Counted from the first letter of the stretch, positions 17,393 to 25,563 are shown. The stretch is DNA of 52,463 nucleotides from Mucilaginibacter phenanthrenivorans (GCF_024721155.1 NZ_JAHVAP010000021.1:1-52463), one strand, 5' to 3'. The notes: generated by a model not told the origin, from the letters alone. Made by a program: numbers and translations.

Positions 17393-19075
17393 ATGGCAGA
17401 CGAAAAGATAATTTTTTCAATGGCAGGGGTAAGCAAGGTGTACCCGCCGCAAAAAACAGTTTTAAAGAACATTTACCTGTCGTTTTTTTACGGCGCCAAG
17501 ATCGGCGTTATCGGTTTAAACGGTTCGGGTAAGTCATCGCTATTAAAAATCATAGCAGGCATAGATAAAACAAACATCGGCGAGGTGGTTTTTTCGCCGG
17601 GATATACCGTAGGCTACCTGAGCCAGGAACCCGAACTTGATCCCAATAAAACAGTAAAGGAAGTTGTGGAAGAGGGCGTGGCGGAAACTACAGCCTTATT
17701 AAAGGAGTACGAAGAGATCAACGAAAAGTTCGGCCTGGAGGAATATTACAGTGATGCCGATAAAATGGATAAGCTGATGAGCCGCCAGGGTGAGCTGCAG
17801 GATAAAATAGATGCAGTTAATGCCTGGGAGCTTGATGTAAAGCTGGAGCGTGCCATGGATGCCTTGCGCTGTCCTGATCCGGATGCTAAGATCTCGGTGC
17901 TTTCGGGTGGTGAGCGCCGCCGTGTGGCTTTGTGCCGTTTGCTATTGCAGGAGCCGGATGTTTTACTGCTGGATGAGCCTACCAACCACTTAGATGCGGA
18001 ATCCATTGATTGGCTTGAACAGCATTTAAAGCAATATAAAGGAACAGTTATCGCCGTAACCCACGACCGTTACTTTTTGGATAACGTTGCCGGGTGGATC
18101 CTGGAGCTCGACAGGGGAGAGGGCATCCCATGGAAGGGCAATTACTCTTCATGGCTCGACCAAAAGGCTAAGCGCCTTGCCCAGGAAGATAAAACCGAGA
18201 GCAAGCGTCAGAAAGCATTGGAACGCGAACTGGAATGGGTTAGGATGGGACCGAAAGGGCGCCACACCAAGTCAAAGGCACGTTTATCAAACTATGACAA
18301 ATTAGCATCAGAGGAAACAAAGGATAGGGAAGAGAAGCTGGAGCTGTTTATTCCGCCCGGCCCGCGTTTAGGAAATATAGTGATCGAGGCAAATGGTGTA
18401 AGTAAATCATATGGCGATAAATTGTTATTTGACAACCTGAATTTCTCTTTGCCTCCCGCAGGTATAGTGGGAATTATCGGACCCAACGGTGCGGGTAAGA
18501 CTACCCTGTTCCGCTTAATTACCGGGCAGGATCAACCTGACGCAGGCACATTCCGTGTTGGTGAAACCGTTGCCCTGGGTTATGTAGATCAGCTGCATGA
18601 CGACCTTGATCCCAACAAATCTGTTTGGGAAAACGTAACCGGCGGATTGGAAACCATTATGGTAGGTAACCGCCCGCTTAACTCGCGTGCCTACGTTTCG
18701 CGCTTTAACTTTAATGGCGCCGATCAGCAGAAGAAGGTTGGGGTATTATCCGGTGGAGAACGCAACAGGGTACATCTTTCCATTACCCTGAAAAAAGGCT
18801 CGAACGTTTTATTGCTGGATGAGCCAACGAATGATATCGACGTAAATACACTGCGTGCTTTAGAGGAAGCCCTTGAAAACTTTGGCGGCTGCGCGGTAGT
18901 GATCAGTCACGACCGTTGGTTTTTAGACAGGATCTGTACGCACATCCTTGCTTTTGAAGGTAATAGCCAGGTTTACTTTTTTGAAGGAAATTATTCGGAT
19001 TACGAAGAAAATCGCAAGAAACGTTTAGGGGACGTTGCACCTAAAAGAATTAAGTATAAGAAGTTGACTGTGTAG
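17393..19075 (+). CDS. ettA: Energy-dependent translational throttle protein EttA (ABC-F)
   Basis: This 560-residue soluble protein has two ABC ATPase domains and no membrane helices. Domain 1 has Walker A GLNGSGKSS (41-49), signature LSGGERRRVALC and LLLDEPTNHLD. A charged linker with WVRMGPKGRHTKSKARL follows. Domain 2 has GPNGAGKTT, LSGGERNRVHLS and LLLDEPTNDID. The length (E. coli EttA has 555 residues) and the opening IIFSMAGVSKVYPPQKTVLKN-type sequence identify EttA rather than Uup or an antibiotic-resistance ABC-F. It binds the ribosomal E site and gates translation according to the ATP/ADP ratio. The start codon directly follows a word-repeat element. Confidence 0.94.
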   Translation: MADEKIIFSMAGVSKVYPPQKTVLKNIYLSFFYGAKIGVIGLNGSGKSSLLKIIAGIDKTNIGEVVFSPGYTVGYLSQEPELDPNKTVKEVVEEGVAETTALLKEYEEINEKFGLEEYYSDADKMDKLMSRQGELQDKIDAVNAWELDVKLERAMDALRCPDPDAKISVLSGGERRRVALCRLLLQEPDVLLLDEPTNHLDAESIDWLEQHLKQYKGTVIAVTHDRYFLDNVAGWILELDRGEGIPWKGNYSSWLDQKAKRLAQEDKTESKRQKALERELEWVRMGPKGRHTKSKARLSNYDKLASEETKDREEKLELFIPPGPRLGNIVIEANGVSKSYGDKLLFDNLNFSLPPAGIVGIIGPNGAGKTTLFRLITGQDQPDAGTFRVGETVALGYVDQLHDDLDPNKSVWENVTGGLETIMVGNRPLNSRAYVSRFNFNGADQQKKVGVLSGGERNRVHLSITLKKGSNVLLLDEPTNDIDVNTLRALEEALENFGGCAVVISHDRWFLDRICTHILAFEGNSQVYFFEGNYSDYEENRKKRLGDVAPKRIKYKKLTV

Positions 19076-19124
19076 AGTTGTTACGGTTAATCAAGCAGAT
19101 TTGTAGACGAAAACCTCTTCCATA

Positions 19125-19871
19125 ATGAAAATATTGTCTTTATTAATTTTGTTCGTTTTGCTATTGTTTTCCTGCGGAAACAAACATCCAGGCGAGCAAA
19201 AAACCAGCTTATTATCGAATTTAGTGACTATAAGCGATAATGAGGACAGAGGCGTAAAAGATATCTTGAATTTCTATGGAGGGGTCTGCGAATATTCAAT
19301 TGGTGCCTCCCTTTCGACAGACGAAGGCAAAAACAAATATTTTGAGGTGAAGTTGAGCAAGTCTGAATCGTTAGATAAATTTTCGAGAGTTCCGGAAGTT
19401 GCAGCATCCAATATAGCTTACCTGTTTTTTAAGAGCCTAAAGGGTGAGAAGCGAAACTATGATGAAATACACAGTGTATTGCTTTTTAGGAGCGGGAGTA
19501 AGTTCGAGGCGAGCTATTCAATTGATAAGTTGGAACTTATTGCTCATAAACTAACCATATTGGATAAAGTTGTGGACTTGATTAAGAATAAAAAGTTTGA
19601 GGTGTTAAAATCGTTATTGAGTGACGGTTCGTATACCCCAGCGGCAAAAAGTGACCTTATGAGAAATATTCAAAAAATTGAATTATCACTTGGCAATATT
19701 AAAGGGTTCAGGCCTTATGGATTTAAATTCGAGACTTTAAACGGGTATAACGTTTTAAATATTTTAGGTATAGTACTAAGGGATAAGGAAAATACCGAAA
19801 TTTCTTTAAAAGTTGATTTAAAACCATCAGAGGATAAAGTGCATTTTCTGGATTATAAGCTGTCTTTATAA
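19125..19871 (+). CDS. Hypothetical lipoprotein
   Basis: This is a 248-residue protein with a lipoprotein signal (MKILSLLILFVLLLFSC), the lipobox Cys being residue 17. The rest mixes helices and strands and is Lys-rich, with no domain I recognise. Residues 145-175 (DLIKNKKFEVLKSLLSDGSY) resemble the short repeats of lipid- or peptide-binding periplasmic proteins, but this is weak. The gene follows ettA by 49 nt on the same strand, though a functional link is not evident. A strong hairpin lies downstream. Lipid anchoring is well supported; function is unknown. Confidence 0.7.
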   Translation: MKILSLLILFVLLLFSCGNKHPGEQKTSLLSNLVTISDNEDRGVKDILNFYGGVCEYSIGASLSTDEGKNKYFEVKLSKSESLDKFSRVPEVAASNIAYLFFKSLKGEKRNYDEIHSVLLFRSGSKFEASYSIDKLELIAHKLTILDKVVDLIKNKKFEVLKSLLSDGSYTPAAKSDLMRNIQKIELSLGNIKGFRPYGFKFETLNGYNVLNILGIVLRDKENTEISLKVDLKPSEDKVHFLDYKLSL

Positions 19872-19899
19872 TTATTCACAACTTTAATTGCAAAGCCGT

Positions 19900-19938
19900 A
19901 TTAGATTTGACAGCTTTTTAAAAGTTCTCAAATCTAAT
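19900..19938 (+). terminator. Hairpin downstream of the lipoprotein gene
   Basis: ATTAGATTTGA (19900-19910) and TCAAATCTAAT (19928-19938) form a perfect 11-bp stem. The 17-nt loop contains CTTTTTAAAAG, which can itself pair. There is no U-tract after it, so termination is plausible but not assured. Confidence 0.55.
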
Positions 19939-19980
19939 GTTCATTAAAACTAAACCATCTTTTCTGTCGTTAGGTTGATA

Positions 19981-20547
19981 ATGAAGTACAAACACAACCT
20001 AAGCACACTTCTATTTATCCCCCTAATATTTTTGAGTGTACAATCTTTCAGCCAGGCCCGTAGTGGCATTGGCTTCGCCTATGGCCCAAATAAACCTTTT
20101 TCCAATGATTATAATTGGGGAAGCGGCTTCCAGGTATTTGGTAATATTGCCATCTCAGGCAGTAGGTGGGCCATTGTTCCAAATATTGGGTATGACAGGC
20201 TGAATTCTAAGGGCAGGATCTATTATGATCCAGCTAATTTAAATAACAAAAGAATCTCAAATATCGACCTGTTTTACCTGGGCGCAATGGGTAAATATTG
20301 CTTCAATAAATTAGTGTTTGTAAAAGCCGGCCCCTTGCTTTATGCGGGTGGTGGAAACGAAGATATTGCTGCCGTAGGCATAGGCGGCACAGTAGCGGGA
20401 GGCGTTAATTTAATGCTCGACAGGCACAGCACCATAGAGGTTTCGTTATTTACCACTGTAATAAATATAGAATCGACAGGAAATGGCGTTTCCCCGGTCG
20501 CCGGGTTGAAATTTGCCTATGTGTTTAATTTTAGAGGGGCGGACTAA
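19981..20547 (+). CDS. Outer-membrane beta-barrel-like protein
   Basis: This is a 188-residue protein from the ATG at 19981; a TTG 6 nt upstream is less likely. A signal peptide (MKYKHNLSTLLFIPLIFLSVQSFSQ) ends at a typical SFSQA cut. The mature part alternates short strands rich in Gly and aromatic residues (GFAYGPNKPFSNDYNWGSGF, GAMGKYCFNKLVFVKAGPLL). It ends with an aromatic-terminated strand LKFAYVFNFRGAD. This fits the small outer-membrane barrels (OmpW/porin-like) common in Bacteroidota. No ligand can be assigned. Confidence 0.65.
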   Translation: MKYKHNLSTLLFIPLIFLSVQSFSQARSGIGFAYGPNKPFSNDYNWGSGFQVFGNIAISGSRWAIVPNIGYDRLNSKGRIYYDPANLNNKRISNIDLFYLGAMGKYCFNKLVFVKAGPLLYAGGGNEDIAAVGIGGTVAGGVNLMLDRHSTIEVSLFTTVINIESTGNGVSPVAGLKFAYVFNFRGAD

Positions 20548-20640
20548 CACGGACTTAATGAAACCTTTAAAGTTGTCTCTGGAATGGCTTTTTGTTTTTA
20601 TGCCGGCGGGTATTATATTGCACAACCCAAACAAGGAATC

Positions 20641-21102
20641 ATGGCGAATACCTACACCCAAATTCACATTCAATGCGTAATAGCAGTAAGATATCGGCAA
20701 TCGTTAATTCAACCGGAATGGAAGGATCAACTACAAAAGTACATCACCGGGATTACGCAAAATTATGGGCATAAAATGCTGGCGATAAACAACATGCCCG
20801 ATCATTTGCATATGTTCTTTGGGTTCAGACCTAATCAGTCGTTATCAGATTTAATGCGGATTGTAAAAAGCGAATCGACAAAATGGATCAATGACAAACA
20901 ATTTACTCCGGCGGTTTTTAGTTGGCAGGAGGGGTATGGTGCATTTTCATATTCTCGCTCGCATGTTAATAAGGTAACAGAGTACGTGTTAAACCAGGAA
21001 GAACATCATCGTCATAAAACGTTTTTGGAGGAATATGAGCAATTTTTAAAACAATTTGAAATTCCGTATGAGGAACGGTACATTTTTAAATTGCCGGAGT
21101 AG
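20641..21102 (+). CDS. IS200/IS605-type Y1 transposase (TnpA/RAYT-like)
   Basis: This is a 153-residue protein from the ATG at 20641, where the family consensus begins (MANTYTQIHIQ). An in-frame ATG 57 nt upstream adds unrelated residues. HUH-nuclease landmarks are NNMPDHLHMFFG (His-Leu-His, metal binding), WQEGYGAFSYS, and the candidate nucleophile Tyr in VTEYVLNQEEHH. These single-strand transposases nick at stem-loops through a covalent 5'-phosphotyrosine. No TnpB gene accompanies it. The 565 bp that follow contain three composite palindromic repeats. This is the arrangement expected of a REP-associated transposase (RAYT) rather than a free IS, although family subgrouping would need an alignment. 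Confidence 0.88.
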   Translation: MANTYTQIHIQCVIAVRYRQSLIQPEWKDQLQKYITGITQNYGHKMLAINNMPDHLHMFFGFRPNQSLSDLMRIVKSESTKWINDKQFTPAVFSWQEGYGAFSYSRSHVNKVTEYVLNQEEHHRHKTFLEEYEQFLKQFEIPYEERYIFKLPE

Positions 21103-21129
21103 GTGCGTGGCAACTTTGCATTTCGTATA

Positions 21130-21195
21130 GGTTGCGCACCTATGGAGCGCGAAAAACTTCTTCTTTTTCTACCAATATTTGGCTCCTATGGAGCC
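21130..21195 (+). repeat. Composite palindromic repeat, unit 1
   Basis: Module A is GCGCACCTATGGAGCGC (a palindrome). A pyrimidine-rich spacer and CTACCAATATTT precede module B, GGCTCCTATGGAGCC (21181-21195), a palindrome with 6-bp arms. The order A, spacer, B is shared with units 2 and 3. Confidence 0.85.
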
Positions 21196-21332
21196 GTTTA
21201 CGTTGTGGCAATTTTGTATAGAGATCGATTAATGCTGGGCTCCATTTGAAATTGTTTGGCAATTTGAAGTGCATTGAGATGTATATCACATTTAAATTGC
21301 CGAAGCAAAAGCATCGTGTTGTGCATGTCGCA

Positions 21333-21403
21333 GAGGTTTCGCACCTACGGAGCGAAAATGTCCTTTTCTCCTTTTCTACCAATATTGGGCTCCTATGGAG
21401 TCG
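21333..21403 (+). repeat. Composite palindromic repeat, unit 2
   Basis: Module A here is GAGGTTTCGCACCTACGGAGCGAAA. It is followed by the spacer CTTTTCTACCAATATTG and module B GGCTCCTATGGAGTC, where one pair has become G-U. It has the same orientation as unit 1. Confidence 0.85.
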
Positions 21404-21511
21404 CTGTTATGGTGGCAATTCAAGATAGATTGATGTCGAACTTTACGTAAAATCGCTATCCTTTTTAATCTGAAAACGTCCAACCGAACACTATTATTTT
21501 CGCTTGCTTTG

Positions 21512-21588
21512 CGACCCCATCGGGGTCAAATATTGGTAGAAAAAATAGAGAAAAGATTTTTCGCTCCGTAGGTGCGAAACCTCTGCGC
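21512..21588 (-). repeat. Composite palindromic repeat, unit 3 (inverted)
   Basis: Read on the minus strand it gives GGCGCAGAGGTTTCGC, ACCTACGGAGCGAAAA, a spacer, CTACCAATATTT, then GACCCCGATGGGGTC. Module B differs from unit 1 at several positions but remains a perfect palindrome, so the arms changed together. Confidence 0.85.
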
Positions 21589-21667
21589 CATGCATAAAGA
21601 GGATGTTATTAATAGCAAAAAATGCCACCCCAACCGGATGGTATTTTCTATTTTAATTAAACTTTTT

Positions 21668-23716
21668 CTACCAAACCTTCACCCTGTCCTTTTCCTCCCT
21701 GTACATTTTATCACCCGGCTTAATACCAAATGCCTTATAAAATTCCGGCATATTTGATACCGGCCCGTTAACCCGGTACATTTCGGGCGAATGCGGGTCA
21801 ACATTAATCAACATCCTGTCAAGCTGCTCGCTTCTTTTTGAACGCCAAACCTGCGCGCAAGAAAGGAAGAAACGCTGATCCGGCGTAAATCCATCTATCT
21901 TTGTATCGCTTTTTCCCTGCGCTGTGTTTTTGAACGCCTGGTAGGCAATGGCCAAACCGCCAATATCGGCAAGATTTTCACCCTGTGTTAAATTTCCGTT
22001 TACATGAATGTTGTTTAAAACGGTAAACTGGTTATATTGATCAATCATCACCTTTACCCTGGTTTTAAACTTTTTGGCATCCTCTTTTGTCCACCAATCT
22101 TTTAAATTGCCGTCTTTATCGTACTGACGACCTTGGTCGTCAAAGCCGTGGGTCATTTCATGGCCGATTACTAAACCTATGGCACCGTAATTAATGGCAT
22201 CATCAGCATCATTATCAAAAAATGGGTATTGCAGGATGCCAGCAGGAAAAACTATTTCGTTAAATGTAGGGTTGTAGTAGGCATTAACCGTTGGCGGTGT
22301 CATACCCCATTCGGACCTGTCAACCGGCTTGTTCACCTTCTTTAACTCTTGCTTATAATCGTGCTGGGCTATGTTCTGTAGGTTGCTGTAGTAACCGTCC
22401 TTATTGATGGTAACATCATCGTAATTCTTCCACTTATCCGGGTAGCCAATTTTTTTGGTGATGATGTCCAGTTTTGCGATAGCTTGTTTTTTTGTTTCAG
22501 GGCTCATCCAGTCCAGTTTTTCAATCCGTTCGCGGTAGGCGTTCTGCAAATTGTTTACAAGGGCAAGCATTCGTTGCTTGGCTTCCGGTGCAAAATATTT
22601 CTTTACATAAAGCTGGCCGAGCAATTCGCCAAGGCCACCATCAACTTTGTCAACAATGGTCTTCCAACGCTCCTTTTGCTTTTTCTGGCCGTTTAATATT
22701 GTGCCATAAAAATCGAAATGGGCCTTAATAAAACTTTTACTTAACGAGGTTGCCGCGCCATCAAGTACACCAAAGGCTGCTTTGTCTTTCCAAACTACTA
22801 TTGGCTGATTTTTTAATAACGAGTCAAGCGCTTTATAATATCCTGGCTGACCCACCAAAACGGTATCGGTTTTTAAACCCATTAGCCGAAAGGCACCCGC
22901 AAGGTCAAGGTCCGGCATTTGTTTTTGAAAATCGGCAGCCGTGAATTTGTTATAGTTTTTCTGCGGATCGCGTAATTGTTCCGGACTTAAATGCGATTTG
23001 GCTATTTCAGTTTCTAATTTTAAGATCCCATCCGCTTTTGATGCGGCGAGTTTAGCATCCACACCGGTGAGCGTAAATAATTTAGCGATGTACTTCACAT
23101 ATTCGGCCCTGATTTTTAAAGAGGCGGAATCTGTTTTAAAATAGTACCCCTTCTCCGGAAGCGTTAACCCTGTTTGATCAAAATGGGCCACGTTTTTGGT
23201 GCTGATCTTATCATCAGGCGAAACATAGAATCCTAATAGAAATCCGTCGCCATTTTTAAACCCGGCAGCTGCCAGTTGCAGCAGGCCTTTATAATCTTTA
23301 ACGGTATCTATATTGTTTAGTAATGGCTTTACAGGTTCATAACCTAATTTTTCAATAGTGGCAGTATCCATTCCGCTCTTGTAAAAATCTGCAACCTTTT
23401 GCTCCAGGCTGCCTGCAGGGTTGTCGTCTACCGATACGTCTTCAAGGATGCTGTGGAGGTGTTTTTGATTGTCGTTATAAAGGATGTTGCCTAAGCCCCA
23501 ACTATTTTCGCTCGGCGGGATCTTCGTGTCCTTGATCCATTTGCCATTGGCATATAAAAAGAAATTGTCCCCGGGTTTCACCGTGGTATCCATGCCTGAT
23601 TTATCAAAAAATACAGTACGCTTCGGCGCATCTGCAGACACTCCTGTTTTAGGTTGCTTACATCCAGCCACAATAACCGCCGGTAAGGCAAGCAAAAGGT
23701 ATTTTATAAGTTTCAT
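21668..23716 (-). CDS. M13-family (neprilysin/PepO-like) zinc metallopeptidase, lipoprotein
   Basis: This is a 682-residue enzyme from the ATG at 23716. An upstream ATG would place 17 extra residues before the lipoprotein signal MKLIKYLLLALPAVIVAGC (lipobox Cys19). The catalytic zinc site is HEMTH (about 519-523) with the third ligand in ENLADIGG (Glu about 580). NAYYNP, the substrate-binding Asn-Ala-Tyr motif of M13 enzymes, precedes it. The length matches PepO and neprilysin. It should cleave peptides at the outer surface of a membrane. It is transcribed alone, convergent with the transposase. Confidence 0.93.
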   Translation of the reverse strand: MKLIKYLLLALPAVIVAGCKQPKTGVSADAPKRTVFFDKSGMDTTVKPGDNFFLYANGKWIKDTKIPPSENSWGLGNILYNDNQKHLHSILEDVSVDDNPAGSLEQKVADFYKSGMDTATIEKLGYEPVKPLLNNIDTVKDYKGLLQLAAAGFKNGDGFLLGFYVSPDDKISTKNVAHFDQTGLTLPEKGYYFKTDSASLKIRAEYVKYIAKLFTLTGVDAKLAASKADGILKLETEIAKSHLSPEQLRDPQKNYNKFTAADFQKQMPDLDLAGAFRLMGLKTDTVLVGQPGYYKALDSLLKNQPIVVWKDKAAFGVLDGAATSLSKSFIKAHFDFYGTILNGQKKQKERWKTIVDKVDGGLGELLGQLYVKKYFAPEAKQRMLALVNNLQNAYRERIEKLDWMSPETKKQAIAKLDIITKKIGYPDKWKNYDDVTINKDGYYSNLQNIAQHDYKQELKKVNKPVDRSEWGMTPPTVNAYYNPTFNEIVFPAGILQYPFFDNDADDAINYGAIGLVIGHEMTHGFDDQGRQYDKDGNLKDWWTKEDAKKFKTRVKVMIDQYNQFTVLNNIHVNGNLTQGENLADIGGLAIAYQAFKNTAQGKSDTKIDGFTPDQRFFLSCAQVWRSKRSEQLDRMLINVDPHSPEMYRVNGPVSNMPEFYKAFGIKPGDKMYREEKDRVKVW

Positions 23717-23757
23717 GCTTAAAGGTTTTATAGGATAAATGTATGGAATATTATTTC

Positions 23758-23793
23758 TGGATTGCACCGATTGTTTCGAGATTACACCGATTA
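23758..23793. repeat. Periodic-word element (GATTNCACC word)
   Basis: GGATTGCACCGATTGTTTCG is followed by AGATTACACCGATTAG. The 13-nt word GATT-N-CACCGATT is repeated 21 nt apart. Confidence 0.55.
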
Positions 23794-23895
23794 GAAGGTG
23801 CTTTGCTATTAACTTTTGATTAAAGGGAATTTCGCCATTTTTTGATTTTCCCGACAGGAATACTCCGTAAAATTCAATAAATCCCCAGGTTTCTT

Positions 23896-23934
23896 ATCCG
23901 CACATTTGCATATCCGTCATTCGCACATTAACCT
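23896..23934. repeat. Periodic-word element (CGCACATT word)
   Basis: TATCCGCACATTTGC is followed by ATATCCGTCATTCGCACATT: two copies of CGCACATT and two of ATCCG within 39 bp. Confidence 0.5.
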
Positions 23935-24061
23935 ATCCTGTTAATATTCAGTTAAATGTTAACAAATAAATCATACCATCCTAACGTTTATATGAAACGT
24001 TATCGCTTATTTTTATAGACCGTAAAAAGGTCAGCTAAAATTTAACCCTAAAAATAAATTT

Positions 24062-24535
24062 ATGACCTGGAGAAAATTTAGCGGCGAGATCATTAATTCG
24101 CCCATTTTAGAAGAGGTAGAGCGGGCCATTGAACGGGAGGCCAACCTCGGCAACAAACTCAAAGTATGTATCGGAACAGATTCGCAGGTAAAGGGCCTGG
24201 TAACTGATTTTGCAACGGTAATTGTTTTTTTGCGGGAGCAGAGAGGAGGATTTATGTTCATCCACCAGGAACGCACCTCGCAAAAAATGAGCATTAAGGA
24301 AAGAATGTTGAACGAAGTGCAAAAATCAATTGACATTGCTTACAAATTGTGTGACCTGCTTGATCTTTACGATGTAGACCTTGAAGTACATGCCGACATT
24401 AACACCAACCCAATGTTTAAGAGCAACCAGGCCTTGCACGAGGCTATGGGTTACATTTTAAGCATGGGCTTTGTATTCAAGGCAAAACCAGAAGCTTTCG
24501 CCAGTTCATACTGTGCCAATAAAATGGTTCAGTAA
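24062..24535 (+). CDS. YkuK-family (DUF458) RNase H-like protein
   Basis: This 157-residue cytosolic protein matches the YkuK/DUF458 family in size and layout. An N-terminal WRKF-type start is followed by a beta strand with KVCIGTDSQV, whose Asp is the likely first acidic residue of an RNase H-like core. VIVFLREQRGGFMFIHQERT comes next, then DVDLEVHADINTNPMFKS, and finally the conserved AKPEAFASSYCANKM tail. The family is predicted to have an RNase H fold, but its substrate is unknown. The following sulfurtransferase gene has its own promoter, so co-transcription is not required. Confidence 0.85.
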   Translation: MTWRKFSGEIINSPILEEVERAIEREANLGNKLKVCIGTDSQVKGLVTDFATVIVFLREQRGGFMFIHQERTSQKMSIKERMLNEVQKSIDIAYKLCDLLDLYDVDLEVHADINTNPMFKSNQALHEAMGYILSMGFVFKAKPEAFASSYCANKMVQ

Positions 24536-24537
24536 AA

Positions 24538-24570
24538 TTGCTGAAAACAATTTCGGTGTGGCTATATTTG
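24538..24570 (+). promoter_or_regulatory. Bacteroidota-type promoter for the sulfurtransferase gene
   Basis: TATATTTG (24563-24570) matches the -7 consensus TAnnTTTG. TTG at 24538-24540 is a possible -33 element, 22 nt upstream and slightly farther than usual. The start codon follows 22 nt after the box. Confidence 0.55.
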
Positions 24571-24586
24571 ATATTTATATATCAAA
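24567..24586 (+). promoter_or_regulatory. Palindrome overlapping the -7 box (operator candidate)
   Basis: TTTGATAT (24567-24574), TTAT, ATATCAAA (24579-24586) is a perfect 8-bp inverted repeat. It begins inside the -7 box and covers the expected transcription start. It could be a repressor site or a 5'-end hairpin in the mRNA. Confidence 0.45.
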
Positions 24587-24592
24587 GCAGCT

Positions 24593-25429
24593 ATGTCGCC
24601 ACTAATTGAAATCAACGATCCGGCTTTTGCCGGCGCGAATACCATTCTTATCGATTCCCGCGGAGGGCAGGACTCTCACCAACGCTACCTCGCCGGGCAC
24701 TTAAAAAATGCTATTTATGCTGACCTTGATAAGCACCTGGCAGCAAAAGTTACCGATGCCTCTATGGGCGGAAGGCACCCCTTGCCTGATGTTGAAGCCT
24801 TCGGCGCCTTATTAGGCACTTGGGGCATTACACCCGAAAGCCATGTTATTATTTATGACGATAAGTCGGGCGCGTTTAGCGCAGCCAGGTTGTGGTGGAT
24901 GCTAAGGGCTATCGGCCATAAAAAGCTTCAGGTGTTGAATGGAGGCCTACAGGCTGCAAACAGGGCAGGCATCGAATTGAGCAAGGAAGAATACACCCCG
25001 GTTGCCACAAAACCATATCATACCCACGGAAACTATGCCGGTACAGTAGATATTGACGAGGCAGGTGAAGCCGCGCAGGATGAAACAAAGCTGGTGATTG
25101 ATGTACGGGAATCGCCACGTTATCTTGGCGTAACCGAGCCGATAGATCTTATTGCAGGGCATATTCCCGGCGCTGCAAATTTACCTTACGTTTTAAACCT
25201 TGATGCGGAGGGTAAATACCTGCCTGCTGAAATTTTGAGGAGCATGTACCTCGATGCCATCGGTAACGTTGAGCCTGCAGCGGTGATTGTTCATTGCGGA
25301 TCAGGCGTTACGGCTTGCCATACACTGCTTGGAATGGCCTACGCCGGAATTAATGAACCCCGTTTATATGTAGGCTCGTGGAGCGAGTGGTCAAGAAGAG
25401 ATTTGCCAATGGCGAAGGGCGGAAATTAG
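24593..25429 (+). CDS. Two-domain sulfurtransferase (3-mercaptopyruvate/thiosulfate type)
   Basis: This 278-residue protein has two rhodanese domains. Domain 1 (1-125) is inactive and contains the conserved GHLKNAIYADLDKHL stretch and NGGLQAA. Domain 2 has GHIPGAANLPY and the active-site loop HCGSGVTACH with the catalytic Cys235. The loop CGSGVTA is that of mercaptopyruvate sulfurtransferases (SseA type), whereas classical rhodanese has CRKGVTA. It transfers sulfur from 3-mercaptopyruvate to a thiophile in the cytoplasm. It has its own promoter, and its stop codon starts the word-repeat element before the next gene. Confidence 0.9.
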   Translation: MSPLIEINDPAFAGANTILIDSRGGQDSHQRYLAGHLKNAIYADLDKHLAAKVTDASMGGRHPLPDVEAFGALLGTWGITPESHVIIYDDKSGAFSAARLWWMLRAIGHKKLQVLNGGLQAANRAGIELSKEEYTPVATKPYHTHGNYAGTVDIDEAGEAAQDETKLVIDVRESPRYLGVTEPIDLIAGHIPGAANLPYVLNLDAEGKYLPAEILRSMYLDAIGNVEPAAVIVHCGSGVTACHTLLGMAYAGINEPRLYVGSWSEWSRRDLPMAKGGN

Positions 25430-25563
25430 TGATTTAGTGAATGGGTGAGTTAGTGAATTTGAAAAAATGACTGTTTAAATCAGCAATTCGCTAAATCACA
25501 CATTCGCTAATTCACCAACTGATCCAATTCACTAATTAATTCAATCACTAATTCACTAATTAA
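25424..25563. repeat. Periodic-word inverted element (TTAGTGAAT / ATTCACTAA)
   Basis: The left arm is AAATTAGTGATTTAGTGAAT plus GGGTGAGTTAGTGAATTT (25424-25461) and begins within the sseA-like stop codon. The right arm (25482-25563) repeats ATTCGCTAA, ATTCACCA and ATTCACTAATT several times and ends exactly at the next start codon. The arms are reverse complements word by word, so the transcript could form a long imperfect hairpin. Confidence 0.85.

Larger units (their letters stand above)
21103..21667. other. Non-coding repeat region beside the transposase
   Basis: This holds no gene. Besides the three composite palindromic units listed separately, GTGGCAATT followed by ATAGA and GATTGATG-like sequence occurs after unit 1 (about 21206) and after unit 2 (about 21412), with a diverged GTGGCAACT at 21108. 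The region is therefore a small array of interspersed modules. Confidence 0.75.
23717..24061. other. Divergent promoter region between the M13 peptidase and ykuK-like genes
   Basis: This gap holds no gene. On the minus strand TACATTTA near 23740 is a one-mismatch -7 box for the peptidase. Two short word-repeat blocks (23758-23793 and 23896-23934) lie inside it. Confidence 0.45.

Noticed and set aside
20584..20640. Longer transposase start at an upstream ATG
   Set aside because: The extra 19 residues do not resemble the family's N-terminus, which begins at MANTYTQ.
21140..21382. Minus-strand ORF in the repeat region
   Set aside because: It is composed of the palindromic repeat modules and has no coding character.
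25424..25563. Possible CRISPR array (repeated ATTCACTAATT-like units)
   Set aside because: The units are 7-10 nt, vary at many positions and have no unique spacers between exact repeats. The two arms are reverse complements, and no cas gene is near.
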